A stretch of 64,000 bases of DNA from Methylorubrum extorquens (GTDB lineage: Bacteria > Pseudomonadota > Alphaproteobacteria > Rhizobiales > Beijerinckiaceae). Under the pieces are notes generated by a model, which searched no databases, was not told where the DNA came from, and saw only the letters and a list, made by a program, of their open reading frames with translations. Every line of letters begins with the position of its first letter. Position 1 is the first letter of the stretch. The stretch is taken from assembly GCF_024169925.1 (NCBI RefSeq), contig NZ_JALJXF010000001.1, positions 998,001 to 1,062,000 of the forward strand, written 5' to 3'. Positions 9,601-17,755 of the stretch are shown piece by piece. The translations under genes were made by a program, and so were the position numbers.

Positions 9601-11690
9601 GGGCTTCCGTCGCGGCGGCGGATCTCGGCGTAGTGGTTGGCGCCCGCCTCCCATGCCGGGGCCGGGTCGAGCGTCAGGCGCCGCGACGCCGACTGGAACC
9701 CCACGACCTCGCAGGACTGCCCCCAGGTCTCCGGCTCCTCGGTCGTGATGCGCACGAGGTCGCCGCGCTTGAGCAACCGCCCTTCCATGCGGGCGGTCCA
9801 CGACACGGTGATGCGGCGGTACTGGCTCTCGGCCGCCATCATCCGGACCATGCCGGCGGCCTGCTTGCGGTTGACCACGCCTTCGAGCTGCACGCGGGCC
9901 GGCTTCAGTAGGACCACGCCATCCGGCGCGGACGAGACCTCCGCGAGGCGCCACGTCGTCTCGTCGACGTACTCGCCCACCATGCCGTCGGCCCAGGCCT
10001 CGTCCGAGAGCGCGTAATCGATTTCCAGCGTGTCGCGGACGATGTCGTTGTCGGTGAACAACATCCGCGGCAGGGCGCGCGGTTCGTCACGGGTGATCGT
10101 GAGCTTGTCGCCCACCGGCGCCGGGAAGGCGCGACCCGCCTTCAGCACGGTCTCGAGTACGTCGTCGAGGAGCGGAACCTCGGTGAAGCGGTGATCGAAG
10201 GTGTGGCCGAGTGCGTCCCAGAGCGCGGCGTGGCGCACGAAGTCGGAAAACTCGATATCCGAGATGCTGAGCCCGGCCGCGTAGTCGCCGTTGCGCCACC
10301 AATCGAGCGCGGCCCAGGCGATGGAGCGCGTCGGCTCCTCCACGAACTGCCCGTCCCGCCAGACCGGCAGGATGCGGGTGCCAATTACGCGCATCTGGCC
10401 GCCCGAGACGCCGGATAGCTGTTTCGAGGCGACGCCCTTCACCGCGAGCGTCGTGACGCGCGGGAAGGACTGCGGCCCGTCGATGTGCGCCCGCAGCGCG
10501 GTCCACGTTACGTCGTCGGTGCCGCCGATCTTGGCGATGCCGCTGTCGTTGACGCTCGGGTTGCGACGGCGCCCGCGGACCTCGTACCGGCCCGGCGCTA
10601 CGTCGACCCGTTCCGTGACCCGGATCTGGCTCTGCTTCGCCTGGCTGTAGACCTTCTGGAAGACGGTGACCCATCCGCCGGTGGCCGCGCCGGCATCGTT
10701 CACCGTGCGCGCCTGGACCTCGATGTCCGTGTTGGCGGCGAGCGTCCGGTCCTTGAAGGTGACGTAGGCGCCGCCCGGCCAGACGAAGTCGAGCAGGAGC
10801 TGCTTGGCCTGCGTGCCTGCGGCGTTGACGATGTAACCCGGCGTGAACTCGGTCGCGAGTTCGGCCCCGCTCAGCTCGTCGGCCGTGACAACGTTGACCG
10901 GGTAGAGCGTGACCTGCGCGCCGGGCTCGACGATCTGGATCTCGATGCCGGGATAGTCGGGGCTGGGGCCGCTCTCGTAGTGCCAGATCGGGGTGTCGCC
11001 GATCAGCAGCTGCTCCACCCGCATCCGACCGCAGGTCAGCGCGTAGAGCGCGTAGTCGGTCATCGCGTCGCCGGCATACTCGCTGTAGGTCGGCGCGGCG
11101 TAGTCGGGGGCGAAGCGCAATCGGCCGTTCAGCACCGGGATCGGCTGCATGGGTCGCGCGGCGTTGCCTTGGAGCCCGAACGAGTAGAGCGCGTCGGTGC
11201 TGTTGGTCTTGCCGCCGGACTTCGGCTGGAGAAAGTGCGAAATCGCGAGCGAGCCTGCGCCTACGATGACGGCCGACGCAATTGAGGTCGCGACCGTCAG
11301 CGCGGTGCCCGTGAGGCCCGCAGCCCCCGCGATGGCGCCCCCGAGCGGCCCGGACACCGCGGTGAGCGCGACCAGAGCGACGACGGACAGGATCGTCTTG
11401 CCGGCAGAGGGGCCGTTCGAGCCTCCGCCGAGCGGACGGCTGACGAACTCGACGTTGTCGTTGACCGCCAGCGCCCGCGTCTCCCACTCGGCCCGTGCAT
11501 AGAACTCGCCGTTGATCCGACATACGGTCGGCAGGTCGAACCGCCACGCGACGCGCGCGAGGTAGGCGGCCACGGTCTCGCCCATGGCGGCCTGCGCCTC
11601 GGCGATCGGCAGCACGATGGCGCCGCTCTCGCAGAGCGAAGGGTCCGCCGGGTCGAAGACCTGGAGGTTATGGCGGACGGCAATCTGCAT
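6612..11690 (-). CDS. Tail tip host-specificity protein, gpJ-like (1692 aa)
   Basis: The largest gene in the window. The N-terminal region (about 1-800) has the layout of lambda gpJ-type central tail-tip proteins: a hydrophobic insertion near residues 85-160, then baseplate-hub-like domains with a fibronectin-like module around 830-920. From about residue 950 to 1480 the chain is a long series of heptad-like coiled-coil repeats (motifs such as LEARTG and IGTAEARI recur), ending in a beta-rich C-terminal domain of about 200 residues that probably contacts the receptor or the fibre. I set the start at 11690, giving MQIAVRHN; the open frame further upstream crosses the rightward lipoprotein gene and looks non-coding. 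Confidence 0.85.
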   Translation of the reverse strand: MQIAVRHNLQVFDPADPSLCESGAIVLPIAEAQAAMGETVAAYLARVAWRFDLPTVCRINGEFYARAEWETRALAVNDNVEFVSRPLGGGSNGPSAGKTILSVVALVALTAVSGPLGGAIAGAAGLTGTALTVATSIASAVIVGAGSLAISHFLQPKSGGKTNSTDALYSFGLQGNAARPMQPIPVLNGRLRFAPDYAAPTYSEYAGDAMTDYALYALTCGRMRVEQLLIGDTPIWHYESGPSPDYPGIEIQIVEPGAQVTLYPVNVVTADELSGAELATEFTPGYIVNAAGTQAKQLLLDFVWPGGAYVTFKDRTLAANTDIEVQARTVNDAGAATGGWVTVFQKVYSQAKQSQIRVTERVDVAPGRYEVRGRRRNPSVNDSGIAKIGGTDDVTWTALRAHIDGPQSFPRVTTLAVKGVASKQLSGVSGGQMRVIGTRILPVWRDGQFVEEPTRSIAWAALDWWRNGDYAAGLSISDIEFSDFVRHAALWDALGHTFDHRFTEVPLLDDVLETVLKAGRAFPAPVGDKLTITRDEPRALPRMLFTDNDIVRDTLEIDYALSDEAWADGMVGEYVDETTWRLAEVSSAPDGVVLLKPARVQLEGVVNRKQAAGMVRMMAAESQYRRITVSWTARMEGRLLKRGDLVRITTEEPETWGQSCEVVGFQSASRRLTLDPAPAWEAGANHYAEIRRRDGSPWGPVRVTRGANDAEAIVSVSQAGGVTLADAVGRSDTQEPAWLAFSPGQPRSFPVLITDGDPDQDGEHIHLSGVIDAAEVYTTNEDGVPPLLQIPDLFSSALPVIAALMANIAQRQAALILTAGWQPAKNAVSYEAQVSYDNGGSWIGAYEGDRTTFEAVVGGSDQMMVRVRGVTVAGPRGAWSIVRVEAPSLVIDGGLIDVTNLEPLPYEKLGPDAQGLITAAQAAADAAQEAADAASQEAASALASAYGRLDDLRRALAADPSVRIGFVDAVMGDVRKDISLLNEATFRLLADVATLRDNQAAAGIEILPDEGRVRIAAVAKLEAETGQRLTSLSVLVDALKGQIDLYGSVQGKDVSGLVTDINAVRVRLDAVAATVSTLATSAQFDGVSARLGTAEQTITAQGAAIEQRATLTTVNAQGVRLSSAETRISATEGSIRNVVTAAGTSAVDLPLMVGTLAQMLDYLGEQTGGLYEHVARAETATSANFDEAGRSVAEVSTRLLAFQGDTAAQFVTVTRAIAGNGEALVQSQTLLSAQVGKVAADVTSEIQVRAAADAAQTTRIDGAVSRIGTAEARIVTEEQTRASETGALSQRAASLEARTGTNEAGITSLGRAVTDNQSATASQFQGVNARFGTVEGKVATAEGNIQTLFRAYADGDSALSQRIDTTNARVGGVEAGLVTEQRARADAVSAQAERTTRLEAQTDGDRNFLQGLGRQTDSDRAYFLASERARIDTEGALSQQIGGLGARVGNNEGTINQVSTALSNTVQAQAGTNIDLYARSDAGTAFGRIRFEGVSAPAGVAVRFSIQLSTERNGFYRNSGLFMDILGDGSSRILFDANLIAFTANGGTTYPFRFTGAETYIDTLRVGPGNLLPNSISQSNAGFDPNSNSISFKVNVRPGSAVLIFAEFYGQPDQPLAPGQQGILRIARDGVALRDKGMNYYVTRAANGNTVQTLGTEAFYRDVPPPGERTYTIAATNGQAGVAYTFFEITGS

Positions 11691-11720
11691 GGTATTGGCG
11701 GCACAACCTGGGAGGCTGAG

Positions 11721-12056
11721 ATGAAGTACGCGGTGGCGGCTATCGTGTGTGCCGCGGCGCTGGCGGGGTGCGCGGGCACGCAATCGCAGATGCGCCTTCT
11801 GGAAAATCAAAACGCTTTGCGTATCGAGCCGACTAGCGGTCCGGGTTACGACTACACTGTCGTCGTCAAGAATGTGAAAGATGTCGGCTACAACCCAGAC
11901 AACAAAGCTGACCGCGACGACATTGCTCTGCGCGCTATTGCCGCCCAATGCCCGAACGCAGCAATCACTAAGGAAGAAGCGATTGAGACGGGCACTTACC
12001 TGCTAGGTAATCCGTCGCGAGATTACTTCATGCGGATACGGTGCCGGCCCACCTGA
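11721..12056 (+). CDS. Rightward lipoprotein gene inside the tail operon (111 aa)
   Basis: The N-terminus is a textbook lipoprotein signal: MKYAVAA, a hydrophobic core, then LAGC with the Cys at residue 16. The mature part has about 95 residues and two Cys near its C-terminal half. GGGAGG lies 7 bp before the ATG. The gene is opposite in direction to its neighbours. It starts 30 bp from the divergent gpJ-like start and its 3' end overlaps the NlpC/P60 gene by 29 bp. Such reversed genes are usually morons expressed in the lysogen. Superinfection exclusion or surface modification, as for Cor or Llp lipoproteins next to tail genes of other phages, is plausible but unproven. Confidence 0.75.
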   Translation: MKYAVAAIVCAAALAGCAGTQSQMRLLENQNALRIEPTSGPGYDYTVVVKNVKDVGYNPDNKADRDDIALRAIAAQCPNAAITKEEAIETGTYLLGNPSRDYFMRIRCRPT

Positions 12057-12462
12057 AGATCCGCAGGTAGTGGAAGCCGATCGCGCGCAGCGATGGCAAG
12101 TCGTCCGCCACCACGCCGGCCCGCTCGTTGATGTGCAGCACCACGCCCGCGGTCGCCGGCACGACGTAGGTGCCGAGGTGGAAGTCGCGGCCGGCCACGT
12201 TCCCCATCAGCACGAGGTCGCCGTCTTGGGCCTCGTGCTCGGGGATCTCGCGCCAGTTCTTCCGCTCTGCGTGGCTCAGCATCGCCTCGGCCTGCTGCCG
12301 GGTCGTAGCTGCCACGAAGGGCAGTTCCGGCATCGGCACGTCATACAGCGCCGCCTGGACGTGACGGGCGAGGCCGTAGCAGTCGAAGGCGTCTGGTCCC
12401 AACGCGCCGATCAGGTAGGGGCGGCCGATCAGGTCGGAGAGGAAGGCGATGCGATCGGTCAT
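12028..12462 (-). CDS. NlpC/P60-family tail assembly protein (144 aa)
   Basis: An NlpC/P60-like fold with Cys28 (AFDCYGLARH) and His95 (DFHLGTYV) in the expected order. In lambda-like phages the matching protein (gpK) sits just before gpJ and may aid murein penetration by the tail tip. The start at 12462 is supported by a 4-bp ATGA overlap with the upstream gene. The last 29 bp overlap the rightward lipoprotein gene. Confidence 0.82.
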   Translation of the reverse strand: MTDRIAFLSDLIGRPYLIGALGPDAFDCYGLARHVQAALYDVPMPELPFVAATTRQQAEAMLSHAERKNWREIPEHEAQDGDLVLMGNVAGRDFHLGTYVVPATAGVVLHINERAGVVADDLPSLRAIGFHYLRIFRWAGTVSA

Positions 12463-13001
12463 GCGCCGGCTGCCACCATCAGCGCCGGGAATCGCTGGCT
12501 GTCGTAGATCTCGCGCATCACGCGCAGCTTGGTCGGGTCGGCCATGGTCAGCGTCCCGTCGAGTCGCGCGCCCTTGCGCTTCACGCTGCGCAGCAGGAGC
12601 CGGAACGGCCCGTGCCCGACGGTGTCCGGGTCGCTGGCAAGGTAGCCGCGGAAGATCACCACCACGCTCTCGTTCAGCTTGGTCGCCGGTTCGAGGTAGC
12701 GGGCCACCTCCCGGTTCACGTTGTCGATCCAGATGGGCGCCTCGACCCCAAGCTTGCCGATGCGCGGGTACTCGATACCGAAGGGCACCGCCTTGAACAG
12801 CACGCGTTGGCCGGCGTTCAGCGGCGCGCCCTCGTCCAGGCGGAAGGTCTGGTCCTGCGTGTCCATCACGGCCCGGATCGGCGACGGCTGGCCGTTCTCG
12901 ATGAACTGTGAGTGGATCATCTCCAGGGTCACCAGCATCCGCTGCGACACGTCCACGGTCGCGGCGGCCTCGGCCCAAGCCTGCGTTGCGGCGATCGGCA
13001 T
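12459..13001 (-). CDS. Minor tail protein, DUF1833-like / gpL position (180 aa)
   Basis: A soluble, beta-rich protein that I recognise as DUF1833-like, a family encoded between tape-measure-proximal tail genes and the NlpC/P60 tail protein. Its position matches lambda gpL. It is coupled to the next gene through ATGA and starts 3 bp after the previous stop. Confidence 0.65.
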   Translation of the reverse strand: MPIAATQAWAEAAATVDVSQRMLVTLEMIHSQFIENGQPSPIRAVMDTQDQTFRLDEGAPLNAGQRVLFKAVPFGIEYPRIGKLGVEAPIWIDNVNREVARYLEPATKLNESVVVIFRGYLASDPDTVGHGPFRLLLRSVKRKGARLDGTLTMADPTKLRVMREIYDSQRFPALMVAAGA

Positions 13002-13004
13002 GCG

Positions 13005-13382
13005 TCAGAGGTTCCGGACGTCGAGCGTGAAGGTGACGCGGGTCTTCGTGATGCCGTGTGGCTCTTCCGCGATGCCCTCGGCGCCGTTGCGGATCTGGAC
13101 GAGGCGATCTTCGTGCGCGTTTCGATCCGCGACCCACACCGGCATGGTGAACTCGGCGCTGGCGTCGCCGGTCTGGCGCACAAAGTCGTGGAAGGCACCG
13201 AGTTGCGCGGGCGTGAACAGGATCGAGACCTGCATCGCCGTGATGCGAAGGGTGAACTGCGGGCGCTGGCGCACCTTGCCCGACTGCATCGGCGAGCGGG
13301 CGGGGGCGAGCCCGAGGCTCGACACCTTGTGCGCATCGCGTTGCCCAGCAAAGGGCAGGCGGTTGGGCCACGCAAGGGGCAT
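13005..13382 (-). CDS. Minor tail protein at the gpM position (125 aa)
   Basis: A beta-rich protein of 125 residues; a middle segment (LRITAMQVSILFTPAQLGAF) and the layout resemble small minor tail proteins encoded right after the tape measure. Its start codon shares a base with the tape-measure stop (TGATG). It probably joins the tail tip complex. Confidence 0.6.
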   Translation of the reverse strand: MPLAWPNRLPFAGQRDAHKVSSLGLAPARSPMQSGKVRQRPQFTLRITAMQVSILFTPAQLGAFHDFVRQTGDASAEFTMPVWVADRNAHEDRLVQIRNGAEGIAEEPHGITKTRVTFTLDVRNL

Positions 13383-16300
13383 CAGCCGGTCCGCCGCAGA
13401 CCGTAGGCCCTCAGCGCCTTCTGCACGTCGGGATCGTTCGCGATGGCGCCTGCAATGGTCTTCCCGATCACGATGGTATCCCGTGGCCCGCGCGGACCCG
13501 TGGCGCGCTCGGTTTGCACCGGCTGTCCCGTCATGTTGATGATGACCGGCGGCTCGGCGGCGATTGTTGCGGCGTTGCCGTTGGCCGCGCCACCCTGCAT
13601 TGCCACCGGGATGCGCCGCCCGTCCGGCAACGGCACGTAAGCCTCAGCCATTGATCCCTCGCCGTAGATCGCGGCCTGTGGGGTGTCGGCGATGCCGCCA
13701 CGAGCATAGGTTCGCAGGGGCACCTCACCGAGCGGGGTCATAATGCCGCCGTTGGCGAACAAGCGGACGCCACCGGTGGGGGACGCTGCGCTGGCCGCGC
13801 CGCCGCCGAAGATCGAGCCGAGAAAGCCGCCAATCCCGTTGCCGCTGCCGGAGCCGCCCCCAAATGCCGCACCGATCGCCGAATCCAGTGCCGAGTTGAT
13901 GAGCTTATCGGCAATCCGGCCTAAGGCGTTGGTCATGGCGTCGGCCGCCGTGGCGCCGCGGCGCAAGTCGGAGGCAAAGCTCGTCGCGGCGTCGGTGAGC
14001 GTATAGCGCGCATCGGCCAGGATCGCGTTCTGCCTCGCCTGCTCGACATAGGCCTGCGCTTGGGGCGTGGTGACGTCGCCATAGATGCTGCGGGCGCGGC
14101 CGTAGGCGGTCTGGTCGTAGCGGTCTCGCCCGAGCTGGTCGCGATCAAACTGCAGATCGCGTCCGGCGCGCGTGGAAGCGAGGGCGCGTGAGGCAGCCGC
14201 CATCGCCGCCGCGCTGCGCTCAACGCTGGCGCGGTACTCGGCCGTGATCTCGATGCCGCTCGCCTGCGCGGCGCTCAGCATCTGCTGCGCCCGGGTGGCC
14301 GCGTCATAGGCCTCGCCGTTGCGATCGAGATACCGATTGGCGACGTCGATCTTCTGCCGCTCGTCATCGAGAGCGGTGTTCCGCTCCACCTGCGCCTTGA
14401 TCTGCTGTTCGGCATTTGGCGGAGGTGTGGTGATATTCCTGACGTAGCCCCTCGTTTCGTCTGGGAGCGTCGAGACATCGCTGCCGCTGGCAAGGAAGCG
14501 GTCAGCGCGGCGCGGGCCTGCATTGTAAGCCACCAGGGCGGCGGTCTCGTTTCCGTTGTACCGCTGCAGCAGGTCGCGCATCAGGCGCCCCTGCGCGTCA
14601 ATCGACGCCGCCGGATCGAACGGATCATTCAACCCGTATTGCCGAGCCGTGCCCGGCATGAACTGGGCGATGCCCTGCGCGCCCGCTCGCGAGACCGCGC
14701 GCGGATTGAACCGGCTCTCCTGATAGCCCTGAGCCACCAGCAGATCTGGGTTCACGCCGTACCGGGTGGCTGCGTCGTAGTAGAGGCTCCGATACTGCTC
14801 CGGCGCCTGTCCAAGCCCCCGCGAATAGCGACCGCTGCCGGACGAGGTGTCGTAGACCGCCTGCTGCCGGGCGGTTTCGAGCTCCAGGCGCTGCCGCTCT
14901 CGGATGGCGTTGACCTGAAAATCGCGTAGGAGCGGATCGTTCGGGTCGGCGTTCAGTCCCCGGATTTCGTTCTCAGCGCGCTCGTTGATGCCGGCGACGC
15001 GCTGCGCCTGTGGGGAAAAGCCGACCGTGCGCAGGGAGAACTGAGCCTCGCGGATCGCATTCGCGAACTGGCTTCCACCCTGCGAAAGCTCCTCGCGGAT
15101 ACGGCGCGCTGAGGCCTCCAGTCCGTCAGCTGTCCGCCTCGACTCGCCGGTTGGGTCCAGCACCCCGGCGGCAAGCTCGGTCCGGATGCGCGTCGCGCCC
15201 TGCTCGATCTGCTTCAGCCGCTCCTGGGCCGGATTGAACTGCTTCACGAGGTCATCGACCGCCGTGCTGCGCTGCGCGAGATCTGCCTGTCGCGATTGTG
15301 CCTGCCGGCGAGCCTGCTGAGCGAGAAGCGTGTCGAGATATGCGGTCGCCGTACCGACGTCGCGCTCGCCGAGACCGAATGGGAGATAATCCTGGCGGGC
15401 TTGGGCGTTTGCGAGCGCCTTCCGCGCTGTCTCGATCTGCGTTTCGAGATCGCCGCCGGAAATAACTCGATCAACGCTGCGCCCGACCGCATCCCATGCA
15501 TCCGAGATCGTTCTGCCAGCAGCGCCTGTTACCTTCGCCCAGCCGCTGGTAAGCTCCGTCGCGTTGGTTAAGCTTCCCTTGTATGCCTCGAACAGAACCC
15601 GCTGAGCGCCAAGCCGATCCCCCTGCGCCGAAAGCGTTTCAATGCTCTCTCTGGTTGCTGCGTCAAGAAATCCGAGCTGTTTGTTGAGCGCATCGGCGCC
15701 CTTTACAGGATCAGAAAAGGCTGCGGCAAGTGCCTTGGTTGCATCCGGCAATTCTTGTCCGGTCGTTGCCGCGTAACTCTTGGCCGTCCCGATGAGGCCG
15801 ACGTACATCTCGGAGCCAATCCGACCCGTGGCAGCGAACTCGCCCGCCATCTCGCGTGCAGACCGGACTGAGACGCTGCCGGCGGCTGCAGCTGCGGGCG
15901 CCAGCGCGTTGATTTGTCCCGCGGTCACGCCCGCAGCGCGCCCCACCCCAGAAAGCTGCTGAGCCAGAGCGGTCTGCGTCGACGCATATGATTGCTGCGC
16001 AACTACACCCGCAACCACGACAGCGGTTAACCCGCCAATGGCTCCACCTACGACACCAATCCGAGATGCAAGGCGCGCCGCAGCGCCGCCCATCCTCTCT
16101 GTTGACTCGCCAAATCGGTCGGCGCCGCGAGAGATCACCTCCTCTTGCAGCGCGCCTGATGCCGTACCGCTGTTCTCACCTTCAGGGCGCGCCTGCTCCC
16201 GCTGACCAATCTTCAACTTGTCGAGAGCACCTTCAATGGTGCCGGCGACGCGATTCCCGATATCGCGCAGGGCCGCGCCGATACCCACTCCGCCCTCACC

Positions 16301-16900
16301 CATGAACATCGGGGCGATTTGGCCTCCCTGTTGCAGCGCGACCGTCAGGGGGTTCATGCCGCCCTGAAGGGACGTGACGACATCAATGCCCTGAAACGTC
16401 AGGTTCTGAATCTCATCCGCACGGAGGCTTCGATTTTGCTGGGAGGCTGAAGCGCTCGGAACGGCTGAGGCCGAAGCCATACGTCTAGCGACGTCTAATC
16501 GCTGCGCCGTTGCAGCACCCATCGCTCCGAGGGCGGCCCAGGCGGCCGTCGCATCGCGTGCCGTGGTGGTGACGCTGTTCAAATCGTCTCGAGTCTCGAT
16601 CAGCGATCGGTCGAGGCGCACGACGTTGGTGGTCGCCGTCGCCGCGCTCGTCCCGACCTCTGAGATGGCACGCCCAGCCCGGCCGCCGGCAGCCTCGACT
16701 TGCGCGAGGGCGGCCGTCACGGCGTTCGTCGCCACCGTGTTTCGGTTCAGCGCCGCGATCAGCGCATCGGCGGCCGTCCGAATCTGCCCGACCTTGCTCT
16801 CGCCACGCGCAGCCGCTTCGCCCATCTTATCAAGGGCGTTTGCAGCCTCGACGACCGGACGGCTGTCGATCGCAAGAGATAGGGTAGCAAGATCGGTCAT
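13382..16900 (-). CDS. Tape measure protein with lytic transglycosylase domain (1172 aa)
   Basis: A long, Ala/Arg/Gln-rich helical protein, as expected of a tail-length ruler. A hydrophobic stretch lies around residues 285-310. About residues 700-805 form an SLT (lytic transglycosylase) domain with the catalytic-Glu motif QESRFNP near residue 725 and the GIAQFMPGTA and ALVAYNAG motifs. That domain would open murein during DNA entry. The C-terminal 250 residues are Gly-rich. At about 3.2 nm per 21 residues the helix would span roughly 170 nm, a long flexible tail, if the whole chain measures. Its start codon overlaps that of the divergent gene at 16899 by 2 bp. Confidence 0.92.
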   Translation of the reverse strand: MTDLATLSLAIDSRPVVEAANALDKMGEAAARGESKVGQIRTAADALIAALNRNTVATNAVTAALAQVEAAGGRAGRAISEVGTSAATATTNVVRLDRSLIETRDDLNSVTTTARDATAAWAALGAMGAATAQRLDVARRMASASAVPSASASQQNRSLRADEIQNLTFQGIDVVTSLQGGMNPLTVALQQGGQIAPMFMGEGGVGIGAALRDIGNRVAGTIEGALDKLKIGQREQARPEGENSGTASGALQEEVISRGADRFGESTERMGGAAARLASRIGVVGGAIGGLTAVVVAGVVAQQSYASTQTALAQQLSGVGRAAGVTAGQINALAPAAAAAGSVSVRSAREMAGEFAATGRIGSEMYVGLIGTAKSYAATTGQELPDATKALAAAFSDPVKGADALNKQLGFLDAATRESIETLSAQGDRLGAQRVLFEAYKGSLTNATELTSGWAKVTGAAGRTISDAWDAVGRSVDRVISGGDLETQIETARKALANAQARQDYLPFGLGERDVGTATAYLDTLLAQQARRQAQSRQADLAQRSTAVDDLVKQFNPAQERLKQIEQGATRIRTELAAGVLDPTGESRRTADGLEASARRIREELSQGGSQFANAIREAQFSLRTVGFSPQAQRVAGINERAENEIRGLNADPNDPLLRDFQVNAIRERQRLELETARQQAVYDTSSGSGRYSRGLGQAPEQYRSLYYDAATRYGVNPDLLVAQGYQESRFNPRAVSRAGAQGIAQFMPGTARQYGLNDPFDPAASIDAQGRLMRDLLQRYNGNETAALVAYNAGPRRADRFLASGSDVSTLPDETRGYVRNITTPPPNAEQQIKAQVERNTALDDERQKIDVANRYLDRNGEAYDAATRAQQMLSAAQASGIEITAEYRASVERSAAAMAAASRALASTRAGRDLQFDRDQLGRDRYDQTAYGRARSIYGDVTTPQAQAYVEQARQNAILADARYTLTDAATSFASDLRRGATAADAMTNALGRIADKLINSALDSAIGAAFGGGSGSGNGIGGFLGSIFGGGAASAASPTGGVRLFANGGIMTPLGEVPLRTYARGGIADTPQAAIYGEGSMAEAYVPLPDGRRIPVAMQGGAANGNAATIAAEPPVIINMTGQPVQTERATGPRGPRDTIVIGKTIAGAIANDPDVQKALRAYGLRRTG

Positions 16901-17345
16901 GCGTCAGGTTCTCTTCATGGCAGCGGCCATCGCTATGGCAGCAGGCACAGCCTCGGCCGCACCGCCGTCTGCTGACGCTGAGTACGAGCGCCTGCAGGCC
17001 TTCTGTCGGAAAGGAGACGTCGGACAGGACAGGATCACGGGCTGCATGTTCGACAGGGTTGACCGATTAAGGAAGGACCTCGCCGGGGCCGTTCGGAAGA
17101 AGCTGTTCGAGATCAGCGAAGTGGAGAAGGAAGAGGCCGGCCCAGGTGTCCTTAGTGGAAAGGAGGATGCGGATCGGTGGCGGACCGCCTTCGAATTGGA
17201 GCAGTCGGCATGGGCGAACTATGAGCGCGCGCGATGCAAGAACATCCTCGACTTTGAGCGCTATGGCGGTAGCGGCGCTGGACAGGCCCAGGCGGCGTGC
17301 TCGATCAGACTGATCCTGCGCCGCATCCATGAACTGCGCGAGTAG
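16899..17345 (+). CDS. Rightward LprI/DUF1311-like exported protein inside the tail operon (148 aa)
   Basis: A Sec-type signal peptide (about residues 1-20, ending ASA) precedes a helical domain with four cysteines in the DUF1311 (LprI, lysozyme-inhibitor-like) pattern: a Cys near the start, one after the first helix, then a W-x-N-Y-R-C-type stretch and a final Cys before the last helix. I read QSAWANYERARCKN and the GGSG loop as the family signature. The start at 16899 lies in a CATG shared with the tape-measure start; an ATG at 16917 is an alternative. Periplasmic inhibition of a muramidase is a plausible but untested role. Confidence 0.68.
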   Translation: MRQVLFMAAAIAMAAGTASAAPPSADAEYERLQAFCRKGDVGQDRITGCMFDRVDRLRKDLAGAVRKKLFEISEVEKEEAGPGVLSGKEDADRWRTAFELEQSAWANYERARCKNILDFERYGGSGAGQAQAACSIRLILRRIHELRE

Positions 17346-17348
17346 ACG

Positions 17349-17735
17349 CTAAGCGTCCCGCACGTCCCCAAACCCGTCCAGCATCCGCTCGACCGCGCTT
17401 GCGTTGCTGAACGACACGACGTGCCGCGGCGCCTCGCCATTCGGCCCCTGGGGGCGTCCGTCATCCTCGTCCCGTTGCTGCCCCCACACCTCGCGGCGGG
17501 CGCTGTCCATCGCCATCAGCGCCTCGACCTCCCAGGGAGCGAGAGCCTGATTGGCAAGCCGGGTCCAGGCCTCGACCTCGGCATAGGTGAAGGCCTGTGC
17601 CCCGCCCATGCCGCCCTGACGGGTGCGCTCGATCGCCCAGAACGCCGCCCAGGCGCCTTCCCCAAGGGGCGGGAAGCGGTGGGCGGCAGCATCGGTGATG
17701 CGGCCTGCGGCCTGGTCCAGGGTGACCCTGCGCAC
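17349..17735 (-). CDS. Tail assembly chaperone C-terminal part (gpT-like), made by -1 frameshift
   Basis: This frame (128 aa from a GTG) has no good ribosome binding site of its own. It is open without a stop back to the slippery site at 17771-17777 in the upstream chaperone gene, in the -1 frame. A ribosome slipping there would make a protein of about 277 residues (137 + 12 + 128), like lambda gpG-T. The position between the first chaperone and the tape measure is the expected one. The 128-aa frame is probably not translated alone. Confidence 0.72.
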   Translation of the reverse strand: MRRVTLDQAAGRITDAAAHRFPPLGEGAWAAFWAIERTRQGGMGGAQAFTYAEVEAWTRLANQALAPWEVEALMAMDSARREVWGQQRDEDDGRPQGPNGEAPRHVVSFSNASAVERMLDGFGDVRDA

Positions 17736-17755
17736 GGCGGCGCAGAGCCGTTGGA

